A stretch of 64,000 nt of DNA from contig NZ_BMJT01000003.1 of assembly GCF_014643595.1 (NCBI RefSeq), forward strand, positions 124,001 through 188,000, in the 5' to 3' direction. A model generated the notes under the pieces. The model saw only the letters and a list, made by a program, of their open reading frames with translations. It was not told where the DNA came from and did not search any database. This document shows, piece after piece, positions 26,180 through 35,428 of this stretch. The first letter of the stretch is position 1. Each line of letters opens with the position of its first letter. Source of the stretch: Lysinibacillus alkalisoli (GTDB taxonomy: Bacteria; Bacillota; Bacilli; Bacillales_A; Planococcaceae). Position numbers and translations under genes: made by a program.

Positions 26180-27230
26180 TGTACGACAACATTTTTTAAA
26201 ATGGCGACAAAAAAGACAAACTACCATTCAAAGTGTTCCTACGTTTTTTCGTAAGTTACAAGAGTTACTAGCAGAGGGGTATCCATTTCACGATGCTTTA
26301 TCTTTATTATTACCTTATCATGTGAAGGATGTTCAATTAGCTCAGCGAAGGGTTGAAGCGGCTTTACGTGACGGTTTAGGTGTAGCCGAAGTATTACAGC
26401 AACTACATCTGCCATCAGTTGCCTTAGTTTCATTAACTATCGCTGAAAAAGACGGGCAAATGTTACGTGTCTTGCAACAATTAACGCTGCAATTTGACAT
26501 GCGAGAAAAATTAGCTCGTAAGTTAAAGCAGACGCTATTATATCCTATTGTGTTATTAGTATTCTTAATAGGTATGTTCTTTATATTTCGCACGGTTTTC
26601 TTTCCAAAAATTGTACGTATCGTAGAAAGTAGAGATGATGTGAATAATAGCGTCTCACTCGCTAAAAAGCTTTTGTATATGCCTGATATTTTACTGATTT
26701 CCATGACAGTTATTATTGTCTTTCTACTACTCTTTCGTTTGTGGCTACGTACTAAATCCATAGCTAGACAACTCCAGATTCAAAAAAGAATCCCATTTTG
26801 GCACCATATTTTAGCTACCTCTTTAACAAGACAACTCACTCACCATCTCGGACACTTACTACATGCAGGCATTTCCCTTCAAGATAGTCTTATCTTATTA
26901 AAACAACAGCATTATCATCATTATTTACAGTATTTAGCACAAGAGCTACAACTAGGGGTGCGAGAAGGCGATTCCATTACTCAAATGGTGATGACTAATC
27001 CTTATATTTTACCCCAACTAGAAGTATTTGTAACCCATGGTGAGCACCATGGATTATTAAGTAAAGAACTGCTTTTATATAGCAGTTTATTAGATGAACA
27101 AATCACAAGGTGGTTAGAACGTAGCATAGCATTAGTGCAGCCTGTGCTCTTTATGTTAGTAGCGCTTTGTATCATTGCTGCATATATTAGTTTATTACTA
27201 CCCATATACAATATGATGACAATTTATTAG
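26169..27230 (+). CDS. comGB: competence type IV pilus polytopic membrane protein ComGB
   Basis: This GspF/PilC-type platform protein of the competence pseudopilus has 353 residues from ATG 26169 (CAGGAG upstream). Three hydrophobic segments lie near residues 130-150, 180-200 and at the C-terminus, with a duplicated cytoplasmic GspF domain. It overlaps comGA by 11 bp. The in-frame TTG 26148 would lie further inside comGA and has no ribosome binding site. Confidence 0.94.
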   Translation: MTANVRQHFLKWRQKRQTTIQSVPTFFRKLQELLAEGYPFHDALSLLLPYHVKDVQLAQRRVEAALRDGLGVAEVLQQLHLPSVALVSLTIAEKDGQMLRVLQQLTLQFDMREKLARKLKQTLLYPIVLLVFLIGMFFIFRTVFFPKIVRIVESRDDVNNSVSLAKKLLYMPDILLISMTVIIVFLLLFRLWLRTKSIARQLQIQKRIPFWHHILATSLTRQLTHHLGHLLHAGISLQDSLILLKQQHYHHYLQYLAQELQLGVREGDSITQMVMTNPYILPQLEVFVTHGEHHGLLSKELLLYSSLLDEQITRWLERSIALVQPVLFMLVALCIIAAYISLLLPIYNMMTIY

Positions 27231-27240
27231 GAGGTTTCAT

Positions 27241-27543
27241 ATGTTAAAAAGACAAGACGGTTTTACATTATTAGAAATGTTAATTGTGTTATTTATTATA
27301 GCGATCCTACTACTGATTATTTTACCTAATGTTGCGCAACATTTTGCAACAATTGATAAAAAAGGATGTGATGCACATATTGCGATGGTGCAAGGACAAG
27401 TAGAGGCTTATCGCATTGATCACATCACATACCCCACTTTACAACAATTAGTTGCAGGTAAATATATTAATGAGCATCATGAGGCTTGCCCAGATGGAAG
27501 ACCAATTAAAATTACTGCTGATGGTACTGTTGCATTGCAATGA
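27241..27543 (+). CDS. comGC: major competence pseudopilin ComGC
   Basis: This 100-residue prepilin has the signal-peptidase site GFTLLEM (cleavage after Gly by ComC) and a 20-residue hydrophobic helix. Two Cys residues (KKGCDAH and HEACPDG) are likely to form the disulfide known for ComGC. TAGGAGG precedes the ATG. It overlaps comGD by 4 bp. Confidence 0.95.
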   Translation: MLKRQDGFTLLEMLIVLFIIAILLLIILPNVAQHFATIDKKGCDAHIAMVQGQVEAYRIDHITYPTLQQLVAGKYINEHHEACPDGRPIKITADGTVALQ

Positions 27544-27974
27544 ATAAGCAACATGGCTTCACATTATTAGAGACATTACTTGTGCTACTTATAGTGGGGG
27601 TTATCACTTTTTTTAGTATACGTATTATCGCTCACACGCAACAAAAAGATGAAATGGAGCAATTTTTTCAAAATCTGAAAGCGGATGTTGCGTTAACTCA
27701 AAGCTATGCTATGGCAACAGGTGTACCAACCCATCTTTTATTACGGACGACAGAACAGACATATAAAGTGTATCAGATTGGTAAAACAATTAAGGAAGTG
27801 CCTTATCCACCTAGTGTGAAGTTAAAAAACATAGGCGCATTAGTGATTATTACGTATTTAAGTAATGGCTCCATATCACAATTTTCTACGTATTATTTTT
27901 CTCGGGAACGTATGAGCGATTATCGTATGACAACAAATTTAGGTAAAGGGAGGGTGCGATTTAGTGAAATGTGA
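27540..27974 (+). CDS. comGD: competence pseudopilin ComGD
   Basis: This 144-residue minor pseudopilin has the prepilin motif GFTLLETLLVLL near residue 6 and a single N-terminal helix. Its start ATG overlaps the comGC stop (ATGA). The downstream comGE start overlaps its end by 11 bp. Confidence 0.9.
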   Translation: MNKQHGFTLLETLLVLLIVGVITFFSIRIIAHTQQKDEMEQFFQNLKADVALTQSYAMATGVPTHLLLRTTEQTYKVYQIGKTIKEVPYPPSVKLKNIGALVIITYLSNGSISQFSTYYFSRERMSDYRMTTNLGKGRVRFSEM

Positions 27975-28254
27975 AGCGGGTTTTACCTTGATAGAATCAC
28001 TTCTAGGTATGATGATTGTGAGTCTTATTATAACAACGATTGTGCCGGGCTATATTATCACACAAAAAAATATGCGTATGCGGTATGAGTCATTGCAAGC
28101 AACGCACGTAGCTTTAGATGGCATAAAGCGCTTTTACTATGAACAACAAGAGGAAGGGCATCAGGTAATTGAAGGTACTACATATCGTTGGCAAGTAGTA
28201 GAAGCAGGTATTTGTGTATATTATCATGAGCAGTCAAAGTGCACCACGTTATGA
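27964..28254 (+). CDS. comGE: competence pseudopilin ComGE
   Basis: This 96-residue minor pseudopilin has a GTG start and the prepilin motif GFTLIESLLGMM at residue 6. GGGAGGG lies upstream inside comGD. It is named from the motif and its place in the operon; sequence identity among ComGE proteins is low. Confidence 0.82.
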   Translation: MKCEAGFTLIESLLGMMIVSLIITTIVPGYIITQKNMRMRYESLQATHVALDGIKRFYYEQQEEGHQVIEGTTYRWQVVEAGICVYYHEQSKCTTL

Positions 28255-28673
28255 GAAGGAATGGCTATACATTAATAGAAGCTATGATTAATTTACTGGT
28301 GCTTGCCATCATTGCCTCAATACTTATTATAGCCTTGCGTTTCTATTTTCATGTACATACGACAGCTTATGCACAAGAACATGTGGATTGGGAGCTTTAT
28401 ATGATCGATTTAGAAACGTATCTCTATGATGTACTTGCTATGTCAACAGAAAATAACGGACAGCGACTAGTGCTAAGAAAGAGCAATGAGACAATTATGT
28501 TAGAGCGTTATGATACGTTGATTCGTAAACAACGTTCAGGTTTAGGACATGAGCTCCAGTTAGTTAATGTTAAAAAAGCTCAATTTACCACATATGATAA
28601 TGAAATGAAGATTGCAGTTACTTTTTTAAATGGCATACAAAAGGAGCGAACTTTTTATGTTATTAAAGAATGA
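28251..28673 (+). CDS. comGF: competence pseudopilin ComGF
   Basis: This protein of about 140 residues has the prepilin-like GYTLIEAMINLLV at the N-terminus. The later IRKQRSGLGHELQL matches the RR-x-GxGHE signature of ComGF. ATG 28251 overlaps the comGE stop (ATGA); the in-frame GTG 28239 is possible. It ends inside the comGG leader region. Confidence 0.87.
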   Translation: MRRNGYTLIEAMINLLVLAIIASILIIALRFYFHVHTTAYAQEHVDWELYMIDLETYLYDVLAMSTENNGQRLVLRKSNETIMLERYDTLIRKQRSGLGHELQLVNVKKAQFTTYDNEMKIAVTFLNGIQKERTFYVIKE

Positions 28674-28851
28674 AAAAGGTACAGTATTAATGCTGAGTTT
28701 AGCTTTATTGTTTGTACTAACAAGCGGTATATTATGGTTCACTACTTTATATATGACACAATTAAAAACGTATGAGTATTTGGAAATTGTAAATGTTCGT
28801 GCTACTATAAAAATAGTAAGACAAATTGTGTCAGAACGTGTACAATCGTAG
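28657..28851 (+). CDS. probable ComGG-position pseudopilin, very short
   Basis: This 64-residue frame begins MLLKNEKGTVLMLSL and has one hydrophobic helix. AAAGGAG lies upstream of ATG 28657. It sits where comGG is expected, and KNEKG followed by a hydrophobic stretch fits the ComGG start. ComGG proteins are usually about 100-130 residues, so this one is short or truncated. Identity is inferred from position. Confidence 0.6.
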   Translation: MLLKNEKGTVLMLSLALLFVLTSGILWFTTLYMTQLKTYEYLEIVNVRATIKIVRQIVSERVQS

Positions 28852-28870
28852 TTATAAAGAAGGTGAAGCC

Positions 28871-29383
28871 ATGCGAAAAATATATTTAGTAGGGTTCATG
28901 GGATGTGGCAAAAGCTTAATAGGTAGAAGATTAAGTTTTCAATTAAAAATGCCGTATTATGATATGGACCAAGAGATTGTACGACAACAAGGCATGACAA
29001 TACCTGAAATTTTTGCTCAGCATGGAGAGGCGTATTTTAGACAGTTAGAAACAGAATTTTTACAAAATTTTCGTGACGAGGCGTGTATTATTTCAACAGG
29101 AGGCGGCGTCGCAATGAATGCAGCTAATCGCAAAATTTTGCGTCAAACAGGGCTTGTATTTTTCTTAGATGCCACTTTTGAAGATATTTATAAACGTATT
29201 CGTAATGATGTCAATCGCCCAATCGTACAACGCTCCACAAAAGAAGAACTTGAATCACTTTATTATGATCGTAGGAAATTTTACCGACAAGCGAGTCATA
29301 TTAGAGTAAAAACAGAGCAGCGTACTGTTCGACAAATTTTAGAATATGTTGCATTTCAAGTAAGAAGGTTAAAAGGCGAATAA
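28871..29383 (+). CDS. aroK: shikimate kinase
   Basis: The enzyme phosphorylates shikimate in aromatic amino-acid synthesis. It has 170 residues from ATG 28871 (GAAGGTGA upstream). The P-loop is GFMGCGKS, the shikimate-binding segment follows MDQEI, and STGGGVAMN and the lid stretch NRPIV are present. It follows comGG by 19 bp with no terminator between, so it is probably co-transcribed with the competence operon. aroQ of the same pathway is at 37.8 kb. Confidence 0.92.
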   Translation: MRKIYLVGFMGCGKSLIGRRLSFQLKMPYYDMDQEIVRQQGMTIPEIFAQHGEAYFRQLETEFLQNFRDEACIISTGGGVAMNAANRKILRQTGLVFFLDATFEDIYKRIRNDVNRPIVQRSTKEELESLYYDRRKFYRQASHIRVKTEQRTVRQILEYVAFQVRRLKGE

Positions 29384-29433
29384 ATATAACCTATAGTAAT
29401 TGAAAGTTCGCTTTTTGATAGATAATAAAAAAA

Positions 29434-29489
29434 TGTTTGCGTTTTACCCTTATACAAGGTAGGATAAACACAAACAAAGCTTTATTTTT
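29434..29489 (+). terminator. terminator after aroK
   Basis: TGTTTGCGTTTTACC pairs with GGATAAACACAAACA (with small mismatches) and is followed by a T-rich stretch. It closes the comG-aroK unit. Confidence 0.55.
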
Positions 29490-29540
29490 AAAAGAAATGC
29501 CATCTAAATGATATCAAGAGTTCACCTCTTGAGCGGATGA

Positions 29541-29756
29541 ATGTACGGGGAGAGAGCCAATGTGCCGCCGAAGGAGCAAGTAGTCAAACTATGAATCTCT
29601 CAGGCAAAAGGACTCGTACGTGACGCAACTCTGGAGAGTGTTAAACGAAAAATTCGTTTAACCACCAAAGGGGAAAGCCGTTTGAATATTCACGGTGTAA
29701 CTTTCAGGTGCAAGGACAGAGAAACTACCTAAAAGGGGTTTCTCTGTCCTTTTTTT
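29541..29756 (+). ncRNA. tandem glycine riboswitch with terminator, upstream of gcvT
   Basis: Two glycine aptamers are recognisable. The first (about 29541-29621) runs from ATGTACGGGGAGAG through GCCGCCGAAGGAGCAA to AATCTCTCAGGCAAAAGGAC and CGTACGT. The second (about 29625-29715) has GCAACTCTGGAGAG, ACCACCAAAGGGG and AACTTTCAGGTGCAAGGAC. The 3' side CAGAG of the second P1 helix is also the 5' arm of the terminator GGACAGAGAAAC/GTTTCTCTGTCC (29714-29756). Glycine binding should therefore prevent termination and switch the gcv genes on. Confidence 0.95.
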
Positions 29757-29786
29757 GTTGCCAAAAAGTAAATAGGAGGAATGACA

Positions 29787-30881
29787 ATGTCACCATTAAA
29801 AAAGACGCCATTATTTGATTCATATGCAAAGTATGGTGCAAAAACGATTGATTTTGGCGGTTGGGATTTACCTGTTCAATTTTCATCAATTAAAGAAGAA
29901 CATGAGGCTGTGCGTACAAAAGCGGGTCTTTTCGATGTGTCTCACATGGGAGAGATTATAGTTAAAGGCGAAGAAGCCCTATCTTATTTACAACATTTAT
30001 TAACGAATGATATTAGTAAAATTGCGATTAACCAAGCTCAATATACAGCGATGTGTTATGAAAGTGGCGGCGTAGTAGACGATTTACTAACCTATAAATT
30101 ATCAGAAAATGAATACTTATTAGTTGTAAATGCTGCCAATACAGAAAAAGATTATGGCTGGATGCTTGAAAATAAAGGGAATTATAATGTAGAAATTATA
30201 AATGTTTCAACAGATTATGCCCAAATTGCTTTACAAGGCCCACTTGCTGAAGAAGTGTTACAACGCTTCACTCAGACTAATTTACGTGATATTACATTTT
30301 TCCGTTTCCAACAAGATGTATTAGTATCAGATTATTCAGTTTTACTATCGCGCAGCGGCTATACTGGCGAAGATGGTTTCGAGATTTACGGGTCACCATC
30401 CGCAATTGTAGCTTTATGGGACATTTTGTTAGCTGAAGAAGAAGTATTGCCAACAGGATTAGGTGCACGTGATACGTTACGCTTTGAAGCAGGTTTGCCA
30501 TTATATGGACAGGAAATGGGCGAAACAATTTCACCATTAGAAGCGGGTTTAGGATTTGCTGTGAAATTACAAAAAGAAGTCGACTTCTTAGGTAAAGAGG
30601 CTCTAATTGAGCAAAAAGAAAATGGGGTGCCACGTAAATTAGTTGGCATTGAAATGATTGATAAAGGTATACCACGTACAGGGTACAAACTTTTTAAAAA
30701 TGGTGAAGAAATCGGTGTTGTAACAACGGGTACACAATTGCCATTAGCTAAGCGTAATGTAGGGAATGCGTTAGTACAAACGGAATTTGCTAACATTGAT
30801 GAGGAATTTGAAATAGAGATTCGTAATAAACGCTTACAAGTAAAAACAGTAGCAACACCTTTTTATAAACGCGCAAAATAA
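29787..30881 (+). CDS. gcvT: glycine cleavage system T protein (aminomethyltransferase)
   Basis: GcvT takes the methylamine group from the lipoylated H protein, transferring one carbon to THF and releasing ammonia. It has 364 residues, with the N-terminal GGWDLPVQF and the catalytic-type Asp in [16 protein letters not shown] 29787 lies seven bases after GGAGG; ATG 29781 touches it. It is the first gene of gcvT-PA-PB under the glycine riboswitch. gcvH is not in the window. Confidence 0.96.
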   Translation: MSPLKKTPLFDSYAKYGAKTIDFGGWDLPVQFSSIKEEHEAVRTKAGLFDVSHMGEIIVKGEEALSYLQHLLTNDISKIAINQAQYTAMCYESGGVVDDLLTYKLSENEYLLVVNAANTEKDYGWMLENKGNYNVEIINVSTDYAQIALQGPLAEEVLQRFTQTNLRDITFFRFQQDVLVSDYSVLLSRSGYTGEDGFEIYGSPSAIVALWDILLAEEEVLPTGLGARDTLRFEAGLPLYGQEMGETISPLEAGLGFAVKLQKEVDFLGKEALIEQKENGVPRKLVGIEMIDKGIPRTGYKLFKNGEEIGVVTTGTQLPLAKRNVGNALVQTEFANIDEEFEIEIRNKRLQVKTVATPFYKRAK

Positions 30882-30900
30882 ATGGAAAAGAGGGTCACAT

Positions 30901-32250
30901 ATGATAAAGCATCGTTATTTACCAATGACAGAACAAGATCAAAAAGAAATGCTTGATGTAGTCGGTGTATCATCAATTGACGAATTATTTGAGGATATTC
31001 CTGAGCAAGTACGTTTTAAAGGGATGTATGATATTAAACCAGCAAAATCAGAAGCTGCCTTAATGAAAGAGTTAGCACAGTTAGCAGCAAAGAATAAAGA
31101 TACAGCAAGCTATACATCTTTCTTAGGTGCTGGTGTATATAACCACTACAAACCTGTTATTGTAGACCATGTTATTTCACGCTCAGAGTTTTATACGGCT
31201 TACACGCCTTATCAACCAGAGATTTCGCAAGGGGAATTGCAAGCTATTTTTGAGTTCCAAACAATGATTGCGGAGTTAACGGGAATGGAGTTAGCAAACT
31301 CATCTTTATATGATGGGGGTACAGCGTTGGCAGAAGCAGGGATGCTAGCAGCGGGCCATACACGTCGTAAAAAAATTATCGTATCAGAAGCTGTACATCC
31401 TGAGTATCGTGACGTAGTGAAAACATATGCAGATGGTCAATCGATTGAAGTGGTAACAGCACCTCAAAAAGATGGTGTAACAGATTACGAAGCTTTACAA
31501 CAATTAATGGATAGCGATACAGCTGCAGTTATGGTACAGTACCCTAACTTCTTTGGTCAAATTGAAGATATTCAACCTATTGGCGAATTAGCTCATGAAC
31601 ATAAGGCGTTATTTGTTGTATCAGCTAACCCATTAGCATTAGGTATTTTAACACCTCCAGGCAAATTAGGCGCTGATATTTGCGTTGGTGATGCACAGCC
31701 ATTTGGCATTGCTGAAAGTTTTGGTGGCCCGCATTGTGGTTATTTCGCGGTAACTAAAAAATTAATGCGTAAAGTACCAGGCCGTTTAGTTGGAGAGACA
31801 GTTGATGGCGAAGGTAGACGTGGCTACGTATTAACCTTGCAAGCACGTGAACAACATATCCGACGCGATAAGGCAACATCTAACATTTGTTCTAATCAGG
31901 CTCTATTAGCATTAGCGGCATCTGTTGCAATGACAGCATTAGGTAAACAAGGTATGCGTGAAATGGCCTTACAAAATATCGCTAAAACACGCTATGCAAA
32001 AGAGGCATTTGAGCAAGCAGGATTTGAAGTAGTTTATCAAGGCGCTCATTTTAATGAAATTGTTGTTAACACAAAGCAAGATGTTACCGCTATGAACAAG
32101 GCGCTTTTAGAGAAGGGTATAATTGGTGGCTTTGATTTAGCTCGTGTAGATGAGCGATTCGTTAATCATGTACTATTAGCAGTAACAGAATTACGTACAA
32201 AAGAAGAAATCGATGCATTAGTTGCGGAAATGGGGGCTCTTCATGCATAA
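30901..32250 (+). CDS. gcvPA: glycine dehydrogenase (decarboxylating) subunit 1
   Basis: This is the N-terminal half of the split P protein, which decarboxylates glycine with PLP. It is 449 residues long. The fold-type I PLP scaffold is visible, and the PLP lysine itself lies on the partner GcvPB. GAGGG precedes the ATG. Its last 8 bp overlap gcvPB, fitting fixed 1:1 translation of the two subunits. Confidence 0.96.
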   Translation: MIKHRYLPMTEQDQKEMLDVVGVSSIDELFEDIPEQVRFKGMYDIKPAKSEAALMKELAQLAAKNKDTASYTSFLGAGVYNHYKPVIVDHVISRSEFYTAYTPYQPEISQGELQAIFEFQTMIAELTGMELANSSLYDGGTALAEAGMLAAGHTRRKKIIVSEAVHPEYRDVVKTYADGQSIEVVTAPQKDGVTDYEALQQLMDSDTAAVMVQYPNFFGQIEDIQPIGELAHEHKALFVVSANPLALGILTPPGKLGADICVGDAQPFGIAESFGGPHCGYFAVTKKLMRKVPGRLVGETVDGEGRRGYVLTLQAREQHIRRDKATSNICSNQALLALAASVAMTALGKQGMREMALQNIAKTRYAKEAFEQAGFEVVYQGAHFNEIVVNTKQDVTAMNKALLEKGIIGGFDLARVDERFVNHVLLAVTELRTKEEIDALVAEMGALHA

Positions 32251-33703
32251 GGATAATCAACCATTAATTTTTGAATTAACGAAAGAAGGCCGTGTTGGCT
32301 ATAATTTAGAAGCATTAGATGTGCCATCGTATGATTTAGCAGATTTAGTACCAGCCACTTATATCCGTGAGGAACAAGCGGAGTTACCTGAAGTGTCTGA
32401 ATTAGACATTATGCGTCATTATACGGCATTATCTCGTCGTAATCACGGGGTGGATTCAGGGTTCTACCCATTAGGTTCTTGTACAATGAAGTACAATCCT
32501 AAAATTAATGAGACAGTTGCGCGTTATGCAGGCTTTTCTCATGTTCATCCTTTACAAGATGAGGCTACTGTGCAAGGTGCGATGGAATTATTATACGATT
32601 TACAAACATCTTTAACAGAAATTACAGGTATGGATGAAGTAACGTTGCAACCAGCAGCAGGTGCACATGGTGAATGGACAGCTTTAATGATGATTCGTGC
32701 GTTCCATGAAGCCAATGGTGAAGGTCATCGTAATAAAGTAATTGTGCCAGATACAGCACATGGTACAAATCCTGCTTCAGCTACTGTAGCAGGTTTTGAA
32801 ACGGTAACGGTACAATCAGATGAAAATGGTTTAGTTGATATTGAAGATTTACGTAAAGTTGTAGGTGAAGACACAGCTGCGTTAATGTTAACAAACCCTA
32901 ATACATTAGGTTTATTTGAAGAAAACATTATTGAAATGACAGAACTTATCCATAGCGTAGGTGGTAAAGTTTATTATGATGGCGCTAATTTAAATGCTGT
33001 TATGTCTAAAGCACGTCCTGGAGATATGGGCTTTGACTGTGTGCATTTAAACTTGCATAAAACATTTACAGGGCCACATGGCGGTGGTGGTCCTGGCTCA
33101 GGTCCAGTAGGTGTTAAAGCAGATTTAATTCCATTTTTACCTAAGCCAGTACTAGTAAAACAAGAAGATGGTTCATTCCACTTTGACTATAATCGACCAC
33201 AATCCATTGGTCGAGTTAAGCCGTATTATGGTAACTTTGGCATTAACGTGCGTGCTTACACGTACATTCGCACGATGGGGCCAGATGGCTTAAAAGCTGT
33301 AACAGAATATGCCGTATTAAATGCCAACTATATGATGCGTCGTTTAGAGCCATACTTTGAATTGCCGTTTAACCGTCATTGTAAACATGAGTTTGTGTTA
33401 TCAGGGCGCATCCAGAAGAAATTAGGCGTGCGTACATTAGATATGGCAAAACGTCTGTTAGACTTTGGCTATCATCCACCAACCACATACTTCCCATTAA
33501 ATGTTGAGGAAGCGTTGATGATTGAGCCAACTGAAACAGAGTCTAAAGAAACATTAGATGCATTTTGTGATATTATGATTCAAATTGCTAAAGAAGCAGA
33601 AGAAACACCTGAAGTTGTACAAGATGCTCCGCATACAACTGTAGTATCACGCTTAGACGAAACAAGGGCAGCACGTACGCCTGTGTTACGTTACCAAGGT
33701 TAA
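32243..33703 (+). CDS. gcvPB: glycine dehydrogenase (decarboxylating) subunit 2
   Basis: This is the PLP-bearing half of the split P protein, 486 residues from ATG 32243. The PLP lysine lies in [16 protein letters not shown], and [10 protein letters not shown] is the other family marker. The upstream in-frame TTG 32222 is inside gcvPA and unlikely. The 8-bp overlap with gcvPA and the terminator after it close the gcv operon. Confidence 0.96.
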   Translation: MHKDNQPLIFELTKEGRVGYNLEALDVPSYDLADLVPATYIREEQAELPEVSELDIMRHYTALSRRNHGVDSGFYPLGSCTMKYNPKINETVARYAGFSHVHPLQDEATVQGAMELLYDLQTSLTEITGMDEVTLQPAAGAHGEWTALMMIRAFHEANGEGHRNKVIVPDTAHGTNPASATVAGFETVTVQSDENGLVDIEDLRKVVGEDTAALMLTNPNTLGLFEENIIEMTELIHSVGGKVYYDGANLNAVMSKARPGDMGFDCVHLNLHKTFTGPHGGGGPGSGPVGVKADLIPFLPKPVLVKQEDGSFHFDYNRPQSIGRVKPYYGNFGINVRAYTYIRTMGPDGLKAVTEYAVLNANYMMRRLEPYFELPFNRHCKHEFVLSGRIQKKLGVRTLDMAKRLLDFGYHPPTTYFPLNVEEALMIEPTETESKETLDAFCDIMIQIAKEAEETPEVVQDAPHTTVVSRLDETRAARTPVLRYQG

Positions 33704-33711
33704 TTATATGT

Positions 33712-33753
33712 AAAGGCCGCTTAGGAAGTATTCACTTTCCAAGCGGCTTTTTT
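33712..33753 (+). terminator. Rho-independent terminator of the gcv operon
   Basis: AAGGCCGCTTAGGAAGT pairs with ACTTTCCAAGCGGCTT and is followed by TTTT. Confidence 0.9.
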
Positions 33754-33822
33754 AGTGATTAACAACAGGCGAATAGTCATATTATTTAATCTCAGCTAGA
33801 TCGTAACAATATAAGGTGAAAG

Positions 33823-33861
33823 TAAAAAAAGCCATCTATGCTTTTGCATAAACGGCTTTTA
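33823..33861 (-). terminator. Rho-independent terminator of yqhL
   Basis: On the minus strand AAAAGCCGTTTATGC pairs with GCATAGATGGCTTTT and is followed by a T run. Confidence 0.85.
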
Positions 33862-33869
33862 ATGATGAA

Positions 33870-34259
33870 TTATTTATTTTTGTATTTGATTTTGCCTGTC
33901 CATTTGCCAAAACCGCCATCCAACATATAAAGCTGGTGATAACCACGTTTCTTTAAAAAGAGAGCGGCACGTGCACTACGTCCAGAGTTTTGGTCATACA
34001 TATAAACAGGTAAGTCAGGTCTTATTTCTTTATGGCGTTGGCGCAATTGTGTTGTCGGAATGTTGCGTGCACCTAAAATATGGCCTGCTTCAAAATCTTT
34101 AGCTTCTCGTAAGTCAATAAGTTGCGCTTTACGATAGCCTTTAATAAAGTCTTCTTGTGTTAAAGTTGTTACTGCTTTTTTTAGTCGCATACCATTTATT
34201 AAAATGTAAACAACAACAATAACAATAATAACAGCTAATGTAATTAATGTGCTTTTCAA
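33870..34259 (-). CDS. yqhL: membrane-anchored rhodanese-like protein, YqhL, without the active-site Cys
   Basis: This 129-residue protein has one N-terminal helix (about 3-22), then a rhodanese domain with LIDLREAKDFEAGHILGARNIP and LDGGFGKWTG. The active-site loop, normally starting with Cys (YCxxGxRS), reads YDQNSGRSARAA, with Asp at residue 89 in the Cys position. Sulfurtransferase activity is therefore not expected. The partner is unknown. It is divergent from lipM as in B. subtilis. Confidence 0.87.
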   Translation of the reverse strand: MKSTLITLAVIIVIVVVYILINGMRLKKAVTTLTQEDFIKGYRKAQLIDLREAKDFEAGHILGARNIPTTQLRQRHKEIRPDLPVYMYDQNSGRSARAALFLKKRGYHQLYMLDGGFGKWTGKIKYKNK

Positions 34260-34375
34260 AACGATGTGACCCCTTTCTATCTTCTTTCTTATTATAAAAG
34301 ATGGAGTGGCGATAGTCCAATGAGTTTGCTAAAATGAATGGCGATAGCTTATAAAAATAAAGCGAGGAATGCAAA

Positions 34376-35206
34376 ATGACAACTTGGTATTTTTTAAATT
34401 CAGGAAAATGTAGCCCTTCTTATAATATGGCACTAGATGAGGCATTGATGGATTGGCATAGTGAGGGGCTTATTCCACCTGTGATCCGCTTTTATGAGTG
34501 GGAGCCAGCTACAGTATCAATCGGTTATTTCCAAACAGCAAGTAAAGATATTGATTTGCAAGCGGTAAAGAGGCAAGGCTTGGGGTTTGTCAGACGCCCT
34601 ACAGGTGGCCGTGCTGTATTACATGAGCATGAATTAACGTATAGCATCATTGTTGCAGAGAGTTACCCTAACATGCCACCAACTGTCACAGAAGCGTATC
34701 GAGTGTTAAGTGAAGGTCTACTCGAAGGCTTCAAAAATTTAGGCATGGATGCTTATTTTAGTGTGCCAGAGACGGCTGAACAACAAGACGCTTTAAAAAA
34801 ACCTAAGAGTGCAGTTTGTTTTGATGCACCAAGTTGGTATGAACTCGTTGTAGAAGGTAAAAAGGTAGCAGGTAGTGCACAAACGAGACAAAAAGGTGTT
34901 ATTTTACAGCATGGTGCAATTTTATTACATTTAGATATTGAAAAATTATTATCTGTCTTTGCATTCTCATCAGATGCTGTAAAAGAGCGTATGCGCATTA
35001 ATTTACCAAATAAGGCAGTAGCAATGGATACGCTAATTGATCGACATATTACAGTTGAGGAGTGTGTTACGGCTTTTAAGGCGGGCTTTGCAAAAGCGCT
35101 CGATATTACGTTTGAATCATTTGTATTATCAGACGATCAAGAAGCCTATGTTAAAAAAATTGAAGCTGAAAAATACGGCAATGATAGTTGGAATTTTAAA
35201 AAATAA
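34376..35206 (+). CDS. lipM: octanoyltransferase LipM
   Basis: LipM transfers octanoate from acyl carrier protein to the H protein GcvH, the first step of lipoate synthesis. It is 276 residues long. The catalytic Cys is C148 in AVCFDAPSWYE, with the Lys of GKKVAGSAQ following. GAGGA lies before ATG 34376. Its place beside the gcv operon is conserved in bacilli. The products serve GcvH and the E2 subunits of enzymes such as the branched-chain keto-acid complex at the window end. Confidence 0.94.
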   Translation: MTTWYFLNSGKCSPSYNMALDEALMDWHSEGLIPPVIRFYEWEPATVSIGYFQTASKDIDLQAVKRQGLGFVRRPTGGRAVLHEHELTYSIIVAESYPNMPPTVTEAYRVLSEGLLEGFKNLGMDAYFSVPETAEQQDALKKPKSAVCFDAPSWYELVVEGKKVAGSAQTRQKGVILQHGAILLHLDIEKLLSVFAFSSDAVKERMRINLPNKAVAMDTLIDRHITVEECVTAFKAGFAKALDITFESFVLSDDQEAYVKKIEAEKYGNDSWNFKK

Positions 35207-35319
35207 TAGTTGAACATAATGGAAAGGTGTTTTTTTATGCGACAGTATCGTGTAAAAAGGCATCTTTTTTTAGTGGTTAAACGTAATTCATCAATAATAT
35301 GGAAGTAATATTACTGACA

Positions 35320-35347
35320 TGTAACAGAATTGTAATCATATTGTAAG
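35320..35347 (+). repeat. three TGTAA direct repeats with 11-bp period upstream of the SLH gene
   Basis: TGTAAC (35320), TGTAAT (35331) and TGTAAG (35342) start exactly 11 bp apart. Read on the other strand they are (C/A/G)TTACA, one base from the PhoP box unit TT(A/T/C)ACA. They lie about 80-110 bp before the SLH gene, upstream of AT-rich promoter-like sequence. Confidence 0.6.
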
Positions 35348-35428
35348 TAAATTACCGCATAATTCGTAATATAGAATGTGATAAGCTTGAACAGCTTTGT
35401 GCATATCAATATAAAAGGAGAGTAACTC

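Noticed and set aside
29384-29540. Possible third riboswitch element before the glycine aptamers
   Set aside because: The hairpin there is better explained as the aroK terminator, and no aptamer motif is seen.
35237-35308. 23-codon frame after lipM with GGAAAGGTG upstream
   Set aside because: Too short and basic, with no recognisable feature. It may be chance in the intergenic region, so not listed as a gene.
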